Shown: piece after piece, positions 8,226 to 17,649 of the stretch | How the letters are laid out: the number at the start of each line of letters is the position of its first letter | Position numbering within the stretch: the stretch's first letter is position 1 | Source: Cymbomonas tetramitiformis | Taxonomy: Eukaryota > Chlorophyta > Pyramimonadophyceae > Pyramimonadales > Pyramimonadaceae | Assembly (NCBI GenBank): GCA_001247695.2 | Contig: LGRX02012921.1 | Location: 1 to 40,679 of the forward strand | Length of the DNA: 40,679 bases | Reading direction: 5' to 3' | The notes under the pieces: generated by a model | Databases searched by the model: none | What the model saw: the letters and a program-made list of their open reading frames with translations, nothing else | Told to the model about the DNA's origin: nothing | Program-made: the position numbers and the translations under genes

Positions 8226-10455
8226 CTAGTGTTGTGTTTAGTCTTTCTGTTTTGGTCTCAGGCATCTTTCCATCACTACCTGGGGTAGCGGCTGCACCTT
8301 TTTCAGTAGGTTTCATCTTTCCCATGGCTGTGTCTAGAAACCTCGAAAGGTTAGTTGAGAAGAGATGCTGCAGGGCTTCCTTTCCTCGAAGTTTGCGTCG
8401 TTCAATGTCGGTGTCTCTGCTTTTTTGAAAAGCATTTCTGATTATTACATAATTTTCATGCAATCGTAATCTCCATGTAGCTGCTGCTTCATTGAGTTTG
8501 GGTTGGAGCGAGGCAAACGGTAGTGTGCGGGCAGCCTTTTTGGCTTGCTTTGGAATGTTGCTAACATGAGTTCTTGTATCCAAATATTTGATGGTGCGGC
8601 GTACTGTGTTTAGCCATTTGTATATATAGTTAGATACTGCTGATGGTTTTTCGGACCTCCCAGTTTTGTTCAGATTCTTGGTGCCAACGGCGTCACTTGC
8701 CGCCTGATGTGCCAATTTGTGCAGGGTATCCCATGTCGCGTCAGGGTGCATTTCCTTGAGGCCAGTGCCGCCGTTTCTAGCTGCTTCCGATCCATTATCC
8801 ATTTCGAGTGTGCTATGTAGTCTTTCAGTGTAGGACACCCAGCCTGTAGCGTATTGGAATAAATGGGTGGTGCAGTCTATTTTTTCCGAATGCATCTCAG
8901 ATCCGTACAGGTTCCAGAATTTAGCAGGCATATGGGGTTGTAGAAGAATATCCCAGCTGGTCATGTGATCATCTGTGCTGGATTTCGTGATTTTCTTAAC
9001 TTCCAGTGAGCTGAATGAAAGGTGTCGTTTGAGATAGGCATTTACATCTTTCTTATTTAGTAGGTGAGGCGAACCTATATGCCAGATGTTATCTTTGTCG
9101 TTATGGCCTAAGTTGAGACCACCTTCTGGCATCCCCTTTCCTCTAGAGAGTAAATGAGCTGCATGCCATGGGCTATTAAGGTGAATCCACCATTCCTTGG
9201 GTTTGTTGTGCCATTTAAGGCATTGTTCTATGTTGTCTGTCTCTTTATTTTTAGCTATGAGCTTGCTCACTGTTATGGGGCTGCCGTCAGTATTATCCCG
9301 TTTAAGATCGAGATCAGTGGTGTCACCCTTGATGGTGCTGATAGCGTCTCTTGCTTTGTTTTTATTGATGCACGCGTGCACAAGTTCATTTGTGCTGTAT
9401 ACGTTTGCTTCAAGGAGATCTACAATATCTTTCTTGTTTATTTTCCTTTTTGTATCCGTGTTTTTGTTTGTCATTCTGATTGGGTAACCTGGGTACTCAT
9501 CATGTGTGGTTTCCTTGGCACCATTAAATCTAGGTGTTGGCAAAGTAGTATCTGAAGTTATCTCAGGTTTAGTGTCGTTTTGAGGGAGCTTAAATTCAGC
9601 CCATACTATCCCGTGGTCGGAGATAATATAAGGATTTTCCTCCGTCCATCCAGATTTAACTGTCATTTCTGCCATAGTAGAGTTTGCCATGATATGGGTG
9701 AGCTTTGCTTTTGAGTTTTTGGATATAACATGTGTGAAAATTTCTGTGTTTGGGTTACGGTCCATTATCAGTTCATTGAGGGAACATTTGTCATTGGTAA
9801 AATAATTTAGAAGATGCTTATTCTTCTCGACATGCTCTTGATATGACATGTAATTTCCACCTGACACCCGCTGATTTGGGGTAATAGTACAGTTTTTGTC
9901 ACCTATCTCTATGTAGGCCTTTTTTGGATTATTTCCTGCCTTTCCTGCCCAGTCAGTGAGTGTGTCATATAATTCCTTTTGTTCATCTACTAGTGTGGCA
10001 TCATTCATGTAACCGCTGGCTATGTAGAGCTCCAGACCGTTATTTCCTGAAAATTTTGTCATTACTGCCCTTTTTGCATCACCATCAATTGTGGTAACCG
10101 AGGTGGAAAGTGGCAAACTTTTCGGGTTCCATAAGATCATAGAACCAATGGAAGCTCTTTCGTTTACATGAGATGTGCGGAATTGAATTCCTTTTTGTGT
10201 CATTAGGGTTTTAATCAATGCAAGGTTTTCAGTATTCACCTTGGTTTCTGATATACAAATTATATCGGCCCGTTTGTCAATTAAAAGATTGCAGATTGTT
10301 TCTAATTTAACCAAACTGTCTTTATCTTCTTTGTGGTGTCGGAGGCCTCTCATATTCATACCCATTATAATCAGACTGCCAGAGTGTTGTGCTAGTTGTA
10401 GTTTTGTAAGTCGGCCTAATTCTTCAAAAAGAAAAAAAGAAAAAACCACGCCCAT
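8191..10455 (-). CDS. AP-endonuclease domain protein of the non-LTR element
   Basis: A 754-residue frame. An APE-like endonuclease occupies residues 29-290: MGMNMRGL at 31-38, ICISETKV with Glu70, GDKN at 185-188 (usually GDFN), and SDH at 279-281. This enzyme nicks chromosomal DNA for target-primed reverse transcription. Residues 300-750 are the charged linker toward RT, with a coiled-coil-like, Lys/Arg-rich end. The ATG at 10455 lies 30 codons before the domain; an ATG at 10365 would give a tighter N-terminus. The end of the frame is artificial, because the protein continues into RT after a slip in a run of eight T. Confidence 0.8.
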   Translation of the reverse strand: MGVVFSFFLFEELGRLTKLQLAQHSGSLIIMGMNMRGLRHHKEDKDSLVKLETICNLLIDKRADIICISETKVNTENLALIKTLMTQKGIQFRTSHVNERASIGSMILWNPKSLPLSTSVTTIDGDAKRAVMTKFSGNNGLELYIASGYMNDATLVDEQKELYDTLTDWAGKAGNNPKKAYIEIGDKNCTITPNQRVSGGNYMSYQEHVEKNKHLLNYFTNDKCSLNELIMDRNPNTEIFTHVISKNSKAKLTHIMANSTMAEMTVKSGWTEENPYIISDHGIVWAEFKLPQNDTKPEITSDTTLPTPRFNGAKETTHDEYPGYPIRMTNKNTDTKRKINKKDIVDLLEANVYSTNELVHACINKNKARDAISTIKGDTTDLDLKRDNTDGSPITVSKLIAKNKETDNIEQCLKWHNKPKEWWIHLNSPWHAAHLLSRGKGMPEGGLNLGHNDKDNIWHIGSPHLLNKKDVNAYLKRHLSFSSLEVKKITKSSTDDHMTSWDILLQPHMPAKFWNLYGSEMHSEKIDCTTHLFQYATGWVSYTERLHSTLEMDNGSEAARNGGTGLKEMHPDATWDTLHKLAHQAASDAVGTKNLNKTGRSEKPSAVSNYIYKWLNTVRRTIKYLDTRTHVSNIPKQAKKAARTLPFASLQPKLNEAAATWRLRLHENYVIIRNAFQKSRDTDIERRKLRGKEALQHLFSTNLSRFLDTAMGKMKPTEKGAAATPGSDGKMPETKTERLNTTLDEYKNKKNIFY

Positions 10456-10501
10456 TGGGCGTATGAGTAAATTAATTTCCCCGGCCCTACTCTGGGCCGG
10501 A

Positions 10502-10517
10502 CCGCCACAAGTGGCGG
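10502..10517. repeat. Short perfect palindrome between retroelement segments
   Basis: CCGCCAC and GTGGCGG separated by AA lie in the 77-bp spacer between the REL fragment and the AP-endonuclease frame. In RNA it would form a short hairpin. It may be the 5' or 3' end structure of one of the two elements; there is no second copy to test that. Confidence 0.4.
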
Positions 10518-10532
10518 CCTTAATGGGACAAT

Positions 10533-11573
10533 TTACACTGGGTGGTTCTCATCTCTATCCTCCTCTTGCTTTTCTTGTCTGAGTCTTCTGTATAGCTGGT
10601 AGGTGCTGTGTGCATAGTTTACTGTCAGGTCGTGTATCCTTTGTAGCGCCTGTGTGGCCTCTTTTCTATTGAGTCCAAGTTGCTCGAGTATGTCTTGGTT
10701 GTGTTTGTACACCGTGCCTGTCCTGCCCACTACAAAGACATGGAGTTTGGCACGGAATCCGTGTTTACGTAGCAGTTGTAGCAATGGTCCGTATTTCATG
10801 TATTTTCCCAGGAGCTTGGGTCCCCATTTTTCGTCGTCGGTGTGGGCCACCTCAATGAGGTGTAGGTTTTTGACTCTTGCTGGTGCTTCCTGTTGTGTGC
10901 ATTCTCACCCATCCTCTAGGTCTTCCAGGCCCTCTATCATGACTATGTCTACAAAGCTTGGTATGGTGTCGGGCCCATCGTTTCTGCCTGGGTTGTCCTT
11001 CCCGTCGTGTCTGCATTGCCCTCTGGTGAGTATGTAATTCGGGAGTATCCTTGGCTTAACCCCTGGGTCCCTCTTTTTTCCGGTGTAGGCGAGGACTTTG
11101 CACCCTCCTTTCCTATGATGGTCAAGTATGTGTTTTAGCTCGTCTGCGTGGGCGTCCGCCCTATCCGAGGACATTCCTCTCATTTGTGGGTTGTTGCATC
11201 CACCTAGGGCGTGCCCTACTCTCATGAGGAAGCCCTTTGCGTAATCCACCCCTTTGTGTCCGCATCCTTCCAGGGTGCACTTTCCGCTTCCTCCGGCTGA
11301 GTTTTTCGCCGTCTCATAGTCTTGTGCTGGCAGTATTCTCAGTCTGCATTTGAGTATTGTTTTTCGTGCCGCAAAGGTGGCTCTTTTCCAGAAGCCGTTC
11401 GCTATTTTGTGTAGTGGCTTGTCTCCCTTGAGGTGCCTCATTGTTTCGTTTAGCCAGTTTTCGGTGGCCTTGCCCTCCCGAACCGGGGGGGCATTCCTGT
11501 TTTTCGTTCTGTTGTGTGTCATGTCGTGCTTTCGTTGTTTCCATCTTGTTCTGGGCATCGGGTCCTCCATCAC
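10533..11573 (-). pseudogene. CCHC zinc finger and REL-type endonuclease, 3' end of a non-LTR element
   Basis: Two segments (10905-11573 and 10533-10907) are in the same frame, separated only by a TGA at 10905-10907. The first has a CCHC-like finger (CTLEGC ... GHALGGC) and ends in PSFVDIVMIEG; the second continues with HLIEVAHTDDEKW, a Lys and Tyr patch, then FVVGRTGTVYKHN. CCHC followed by PD-x(n)-E and Lys is the arrangement of the restriction-like endonuclease of R2/NeSL/CRE-type elements. It normally follows RT, but no RT lies between it and the protease upstream. Frame entry from the upstream ORF occurs near 11600 by a slip. Confidence 0.65.
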
Positions 11574-11605
11574 CGCATGGACTCTGGACTCCTCCGTGAC
11601 CCGGT

Positions 11606-13643
11606 CTAATTCTTCAGATTGTTTACTAACGCTTTTGTGTTTTGCTTTTTGTAAGATGCATCTGCCATCTGCGTCATAAATGTTTCACAATCAAAGATTT
11701 TGTTTGTGCATTTGGTTTTTTGGATTATTCTCTTTTGTTTATGAGAGTGTTTCCTGCGGTATCCGTGTGTGTGGTGTGCGCTAGAAAGTTTTCCTTTGCC
11801 TGAGATGAGGTGATTATAAGCAGTGTAGGTAAGTTTACACTCTTTGTTTTCAGGATTTGGCTTTGTAGGATGTGCATCAATTTTCGGGAGGTGAGATCTT
11901 GATGATTGTCGTATGGTTGAGATGGCTTTGTTGTTTTCGTGTTTGGTTATTCTAGCTTCTCTGCCCGTTTGCGGAAGAATTCTAATGTGTAGGTTTTCAA
12001 GTTCGTATAGTAGATCTCTGTTTAGTTGTGCTGCCGAGAAGAATTTAGTGTTGTGCAGGATGTGGAAGGCTTTGTGGGCTAGTGTAAAATTGAAAACCCC
12101 CATGGTGTTCGGGTGTACTCCCAGTTTCAAGGTTATGCGGTGCACACTTAGGTCTTGTGGGAGAGGTGTGAAACTGTCTTTCTGGTGTTTATTGGTAGAA
12201 ATATCAAAATCACAATAAATAATCTTTCTTTCTGGAATTATGTGGACCGCAGTTGACCATATTTCATTTATCACAAGGAGATGAATTTGAATGTTGGTGT
12301 TATTCGTATTCCAGGTGTGATGATATTTCCTATGTGATTCGATGGCTTCTGAAACAATTGTTTCATTAGTGGTGTGTGTCTTCCATTCCAGTCTGAAAGT
12401 TTCTATCAGAGTTTCTATCTGCTTTTTAGGTGTGGCACCTCTCCGTGTGAGGATATGGTGGGAAGGTGAAGTCATATTTGGGCCGCTGGTTACCGCGTCA
12501 TTTCCAGTGGGCTCCAGGTTTTTTAGCTCCAGTGTGTTGCGGATATTCTTGTCCAGCAGCTCTATTTCTTTCCTGATTTCTAATCGATATTTATGTATTT
12601 CCTTTTGCATTGTTTTGTCGCCATACCCCCCGCTACATAGGTCATACTTTAGGTACTCGAAAAATGAGGTCTGGTGGGAACCTCTGTTCCACTGGGCCCA
12701 TCTGAAAGCAGTTTTTGCTACCCATGTGCCACAGTTGTATGTATCTGTTTGAAATGTATCTTTGCTAATGGTAATTGTGGATACCTTATATTCTGTGGTG
12801 GCTTTGAGATTTTCCAGCCAAGTTCTGAGTGCTACCACAATCGTATTGATGGTTTCTCTTTCGGCTTTATCTCCAAAAGGGGCATATATGTAAGCTTCTA
12901 TTTTCCCAGGTGATGACAAGCGGATCATTATGAGGCGCCAGTGTATATTGTCACACACGCCTATTTGTGTGTGGCCATATTTCTTGAGTCTACTGATAAT
13001 GAGTTGTGTGAATTTTTGGTCCTCCAATGTCATTTTTAGCATCATGTCTGTGACGTCCATGGGGGCAATGGTACTCGGGTCCCGGATTTTCATTACGTCA
13101 CCAACACGAGTTGCATTTAACCACCCCTTTTTCTGAGAACAGTGATTCCGTGGCCACCCTATTTCCATCTATTGCATTGTCTTCGGTGCTTGCTCCACCG
13201 CTTAACATCTGATCAGGTTCAGGCATATTATGTTGTTCGGTATCATTGCCCTTCTTGCGGTGGATTTTATGTTTCGTTATTTTTAGGGGTGATTTCATTT
13301 TAGATTTCTTTGTATTTTGGGTCCGTGCCCTCTCCCAGAGCCATGCCATTTGGGGGTTTTGTATCATGTATTTCAAGGCGCCCTTACTGATCCTTTTGCA
13401 TGCCTTAGGTCTCTTGTGAGCTAAGTGTATTATGACTCTAGGCCCTGGAAAATATTGTTTAGAGTTCAACTTCATTTTGCTAAGTCCCGCCATTAAATGA
13501 AAAAGCATGATAGCGGGCCCGTAAGTGATTTTTTGAAGTTCTGCTCGTGTCTTAATATTCTCCTCACATCTCAAGAGGTGTCGCATTATGTAATATGTCA
13601 TAATTATGCTGCCGCTTATGTCTTTATCAATTATTATCTCCAT
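11606..13643 (-). pseudogene. Ulp1-like cysteine protease ORF of a NeSL-type element, one frameshift
   Basis: Frame 13098-13643 (181 residues, basic middle part) continues into frame 11606-13168 (520 residues) after a slip in the AAAAAGGGG stretch near 13128. The protease core starts at GWLNATRVGDV (residues 15-25). Visible active-site residues are His76 (DNIHWRLIMI), Gln140 and Cys146 (FQTDTYNCGTWV). The usual Asp after the strand is replaced by an APFGD sequence (Asp100 is the nearest candidate), which is odd. Residues 250-520 are unrecognised. Ulp1-like proteases occur in NeSL-clade retrotransposons together with REL endonucleases, which fits the next segment; the protease probably processes the polyprotein, which is inference. 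Confidence 0.72.
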
Positions 13644-15036
13644 TTAAAATATGTCTCGGTCCGTGCTGGGTTTACTAAGTACAGTCTTAAGTTCTCAAGG
13701 TGACTTGTAGTTTTACCAACAGAAAGTATAGATTTATTTTCGGTCCATATCAGATTGAAAGTAGACTTTTTTAAGTTATCCGTCCACCGCGTTAGATTTG
13801 CAATATATCGCCGCATTATTTCCGAGCTCCGTATTAGTTTATCTGTACCCCGCTTGGCTACATTCCGCAATTGGTTGTTTGAAAGCCAAAACAGCCGAGG
13901 TTATCCGAAGACCGCTTTAAGTTAGAACCGGACCGCTTCAGGTTATCTATCGGCATATTAAAGTTATCTAACCTCCGTGTTGCGTTAGCCGCATGCTGCT
14001 TCGGGTTTCCCGAGTCCTGTGATTGTTTATCCTTTAGCCGCTTACATTTGTTGGTTGTCCTTATCCGGCTGACTGCAGTCCATTTCAAGTTACCTGCATT
14101 ACTTGGTGAGTGTGCTGAAAACCGCTTTGGGTGTGAAACCGTCCGCATCAATCTATCTGCTGGCTTATTAAAGTTATCAAGCCACAGTATTGAGTTGGCC
14201 GTATGCCGCCTCCAGCTTATTAAGCTCCAAGTCTGTTTATCCAGGAACCGCTTCAAGTTTTTATTAGTACTATTACGGTGTATTGCATTCAGTTCTAAGT
14301 TGTTAAAACACCAAGCTAAGTTTGCCGTGACCCGCTTCAGGTTAGCAGCAAACCGCTTCGAAAAGTATATGGGTTTATTTGTGTTATTTGTTAACCGCAT
14401 GTTGTTTTCTAAGCACCGTGTAAGTGTTATTAAACTTTCTGTATAATGCATTGAGTTATCAGTATGCCGTGTTAAGTTACCTGCATATTGTGTAGTGTTT
14501 CCTGCTTTGTTTTCCCGTCCTCTTAAGTTAGCTAGGCACCGTGTGTGGTTATTTATTGGTATTGTAGTGTTGAGTAACCGGTGCAGGTTATCTTGTAAGT
14601 TTGTTGGTTTGGGTGCCCCGGGAGGTGAACTATGTGAGGAACTGTATTCATTGCATAAGTGTTTATCAAGTGGCAGGTTATTATTATGCCAGTTGGGTGC
14701 TTTGCATTTGTTTAGTGACAGTGTGCCGTTCACAGAAGGGTCCATATGATGTAGGTGTCTATATAATGCAAGTTTGAGAGTGAATTTTGGGCCATATATA
14801 TGTCCGTGCTCTGCTTCTAGGCTGAGCTTTTGAAGTTGAGAGAAATATGCATTGTGTGGTGAGACAATCTGTGGGGAGTGTACAGCAGATACAAAAGAGA
14901 ATGCGGTGCAAGAGCAGGGGCTTAAATATTTGCTGTGCATACTTAAATTTACTGCTGGCCGATGGGTTACAATGAGCAGAGCAAGGAAGAGATTGGCTCT
15001 TCTGGTTGCAGGAATGCTAGTGTGGGTCACTTGCAT
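13634..15036 (-). CDS. Heptapeptide-repeat ORF, function unknown
   Basis: Frame 13858-15036 (392 residues) continues in frame 13634-13870. Residues 1-130 are not repetitive and include a hydrophobic stretch near the start (ANLFLALLIV). The rest is a diverged 7-residue repeat of the type NLKRSSD, encoded by the 21-nt array described separately. It overlaps the start of the protease ORF by ten bases (ATGGAGATAA). Whether it is the N-terminal part of the retroelement protein, an independent gene, or just an open satellite cannot be decided from sequence. Diverged repeats that still keep the frame over 1 kb argue mildly for coding selection. Confidence 0.4.
13655..14620. repeat. Diverged 21-bp tandem array, about 45 units
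   Basis: On the plus strand, units such as CCGCTTCAGGTTATCTATCGG follow each other every 21 bp (for example from 13910 to 14060), each with a CCG start and a GTTA core. Units are strongly diverged, in contrast to the crisper 21-bp satellite at 3583-3938, which also has a GGTT core. Confidence 0.8.
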
Positions 15037-15107
15037 ATCAGATGCACGGGATCACAAAGTCTGAGAAAGTGTTCAGAGAGAAGAGACGGATTGAGTGGAC
15101 AAATTTC

Positions 15108-15920
15108 TCAGTATCTACCTTCAGCAAGATTAATTCCTTCGTCACCTTCCTGTGTCAGGGGTTGTCTCTGGCTGCCTCCTGCGGGGATCTTGTGAGCAGG
15201 GCTGAGAGCTGAGGGGGTGAGCTTTCTCTTTAATGCTTTAGCTTTTGCTGCTTCCCACTTGGCTGAGTTTTTTGTGGGGGTACTCGGCGGTCCTGGTGGG
15301 CCTCCTGGTGGGAATCCTGGGGGGCCTCCTCCTCCTGTTCCTTTTCCTTTACCAGATCCTTTCCCCTTTCCCTTCCCTTTTCCACTGTCCATACAATTTT
15401 TGGAACAATGACCGAACCTTTTAGGAGATGGGGCACACTTGAAACACTCGTGGGCACTGCACTGAGTAATCAGGACTACTCCTACGGGGTTGTAGATGTA
15501 CTGAAGAGGAATGAAGTAGACTGCGTGCTCCGGATTTTGAATGTCCAGTACTGCCGGTTCCGGTGCTGCTGCTACTGGGGGCCTGAGTACTGCGTAGATC
15601 CTTCTGACCAGCCGTGATCCTCTGCCCTTGCCTGGTTGTTCTGTGAATGTCTGTTGAAAAACAACCCGCTTTACAAAGCTTGCAAATGGAGTCGTGAGCA
15701 GAAATGAGACAATGTTTTCCGTTGAGACCTGGAGATTGGGAGCGGAAGCACGCAGGAACAGGTTGAATCGAGTTAGTCTTGAAGATTTGGGAGTGATGTT
15801 GAAACGCTGCCCGTCCACCAAAAGGATTCCCAGCTCGAGAATTGCGGCAGCTTCGTCCTCGCCCTTTAGCTGAACTTTGATGAAGGGAGTCTGCGTTTTT
15901 ACACTAGTTAGAATGCACAT
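15108..15920 (-). CDS. Gag-like protein with Cys/His cluster and Gly-Lys tail, unknown
   Basis: A 270-residue frame from ATG 15920. Residues 1-150 look globular (beta-rich, single-domain). Residues about 153-176 contain CSAHECFKC and GHCSKNC, a zinc-knuckle-like cluster. After that comes a low-complexity tail of GKGKGSGKGKG and GGPPGFPPGGPPGPP, then a basic segment. Such a layout suits a nucleic-acid-binding ORF1 or gag of a retroelement. It lies 46 bp downstream of another ORF on the same strand and upstream of the repeat ORF, so the three may form one transcription unit. I do not recognise a family. Confidence 0.5.
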   Translation of the reverse strand: MCILTSVKTQTPFIKVQLKGEDEAAAILELGILLVDGQRFNITPKSSRLTRFNLFLRASAPNLQVSTENIVSFLLTTPFASFVKRVVFQQTFTEQPGKGRGSRLVRRIYAVLRPPVAAAPEPAVLDIQNPEHAVYFIPLQYIYNPVGVVLITQCSAHECFKCAPSPKRFGHCSKNCMDSGKGKGKGKGSGKGKGTGGGGPPGFPPGGPPGPPSTPTKNSAKWEAAKAKALKRKLTPSALSPAHKIPAGGSQRQPLTQEGDEGINLAEGRY

Positions 15921-15966
15921 TGTCGTAATGTTTATAGGAATGGAAGCTTTGAAAGGCCAATGGCGC

Positions 15967-17184
15967 TTACGTAATGCAAGAGCAGTAGTTTTGAGAGTGT
16001 TTTTTTACGTGAAGTGAGAGGGCGGTTTTTACCTTAGCGACACCCGATGCGTCCACCTTACGCGACAAACCGTCAACTGCCAGTGAGCCAACGTCGAGAT
16101 GCTTTCTGGTCAGGGTCTCCTCGCACTGCCTTCTGACTTCACTCAGCTCGCGTCCGGTGAAGCGCGCGATGTTCTGGACGTTGTGCCTCGTGATCTTCAG
16201 TGTCTGGAGAAAATCCTCGTTCTCCAAGTCACCTTCGTGGCCTTCGATTTCGGTTTCGGCGTTCTTCACCGTCTCAGAGTAGTCCACTGCCATTTGTAGA
16301 GATGCCAGGTCGAACTCAGCTTCCTCTTCGTGGTTGACAAGTGACACTTCTCGTTGTCCAGTTAGCACGTCGATTCCGTCGTACTCGCCTGTGTTCGCAG
16401 CTGTTAGAGGTGCAAGAATGAGAAAAGAAATGCTTGCTATCTTTAAATGCTGTGCGTGAGCTTTCGCTACTGCGTTTTGCGATGCGGCAGTTGTAATTAA
16501 ACAGGTTAGGAATGGGAGGCTGTTCAATTTTATACCTGCTTCTTCTCTTTCTTCCCAAGTGTCCTCTTCCTCTTTCTCCGCCTCGTTTTGAGCACCTTCG
16601 GCTTCTGGCAGTGCTCCCTCGTGTGCACTCAGGTCGATGTCTGCTAATCCAGAGGCTGAGGGGGACTGCTGAGTTAACTCCGATGCCTGCTTCGCAATGC
16701 GTTCCTCAACTTGTGTCTGAACTGACTCCAGTGTGGGAAAATACAGGTCAAATTCCAGGAGTGCTTCGACAATGTTTCTGATGTTCTCCCTCTGAACTGT
16801 ATTCCTGGTGTGCTTTATTAACTTTTCAACGTTTGCGATTGCTGCTGCTGACTCAATGACTACTTCGTTTCCTTTCACTGAACACATATTTATCGCGTGT
16901 CTGAAAATGTTCCACAGGTAGGTGCACATAGTGGATGGCCTCTGAATGTTTCCGAAAAACTGCTTATGGTTTATTGGGATGTTTCGGGTTGCAAAGACTG
17001 CGTCTGCTTTCGCAAGGAAAGTGGCATAAATGAGAGATGAAACTGTGTCCTGGTCCAATTCTGCGCTCCACTTATCACTGTTCTCAATCACGTCTGAGTT
17101 CATATTCCGCATAAAGTCATATTTCTGCTGGATGGTTTCTGGTGAGGTGAGCGCGTCCATATCTGTGGCTCCTTCTTCGCTCAT
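15967..17184 (-). CDS. Unknown protein, possibly with an intron
   Basis: ATG at 17184 (MSEEGATDMD) gives 405 residues; the frame stays open upstream without another ATG. The protein is mostly helical and acidic (EEEDTWEEREEAG). A sudden hydrophobic piece (residues about 225-270, KLNSLPFLTCLITTA and SISFLILAPLTA) starts at a GTATAA and ends at CTAACAG on the minus strand (about 16534 to 16408), so it may be a frame-preserving intron of roughly 125 nt rather than a membrane segment. It lies upstream of the Gly-Lys protein. No family recognised; capsid/gag-like ORF1 of a retroelement is one possibility. Confidence 0.5.
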   Translation of the reverse strand: MSEEGATDMDALTSPETIQQKYDFMRNMNSDVIENSDKWSAELDQDTVSSLIYATFLAKADAVFATRNIPINHKQFFGNIQRPSTMCTYLWNIFRHAINMCSVKGNEVVIESAAAIANVEKLIKHTRNTVQRENIRNIVEALLEFDLYFPTLESVQTQVEERIAKQASELTQQSPSASGLADIDLSAHEGALPEAEGAQNEAEKEEEDTWEEREEAGIKLNSLPFLTCLITTAASQNAVAKAHAQHLKIASISFLILAPLTAANTGEYDGIDVLTGQREVSLVNHEEEAEFDLASLQMAVDYSETVKNAETEIEGHEGDLENEDFLQTLKITRHNVQNIARFTGRELSEVRRQCEETLTRKHLDVGSLAVDGLSRKVDASGVAKVKTALSLHVKKHSQNYCSCIT

Positions 17185-17223
17185 ATTTCTCCTGTGTGAG
17201 ATTATCAGGAACGCGACAACCAA

Positions 17224-17640
17224 GTGCGTTAGAGTTCTGATGTTGTTTTTCTTTTTTCCTTCAGTTGTGCGAGATGTTGTACCTTACGGTTTTGGTTCCT
17301 CACTGGAGAGCTCAAGGCTCTCCAGCTTCTCCAGGCGTTTTGTTACTCTTTCCCCAGGACCTTCGTAAAAAACTCAGGTCGCTGGGTACTCAAAATTCAT
17401 ATCACATATCAAGGAATCATACAAGCTAAAGCGAGATCATACCGCAGGGTTTAGGGTTTGAAGCAAAAGACACCATATTTCACTATAAGAAGCAAAACAG
17501 GGGTCGAAAAATACCTTCTGGTCGACAATATTCTAGGAAAAACGTCTACTCAAACCTAAAATATTATCATAAATAATATGCGCGAAAAAACATTTTTTCC
17601 AGTGCTCGCGCCCTTCGGACGCTGAGACGTTTTTTTTTGT
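17224..17640. other. Intergenic region, no gene seen
   Basis: Contains a short inverted repeat around GAGAGCTCAAGGCTCTC (17309-17325) and GGGTTTAGGGTTT at about 17448-17460, two plant-type telomere-like units. No supported ORF. Confidence 0.5.
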
Positions 17641-17649
17641 GTGAAAAAT

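Larger units (their letters stand above)
7066..10455 (-). mobile_element. Non-LTR retrotransposon segment: AP endonuclease plus reverse transcriptase
   Basis: A minus-strand coding run with an APE-type endonuclease followed by reverse transcriptase, the order of APE-class LINEs. It stops soon after RT motif D/E, so the thumb and any 3' domains are missing, and no poly-A tail or 3' repeat is visible. 3' loss is unusual for LINEs, which normally lose their 5' end, and points to rearrangement. Two frame slips (a T8 run at about 8196-8205, and near 7500) interrupt it. Confidence 0.85.
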
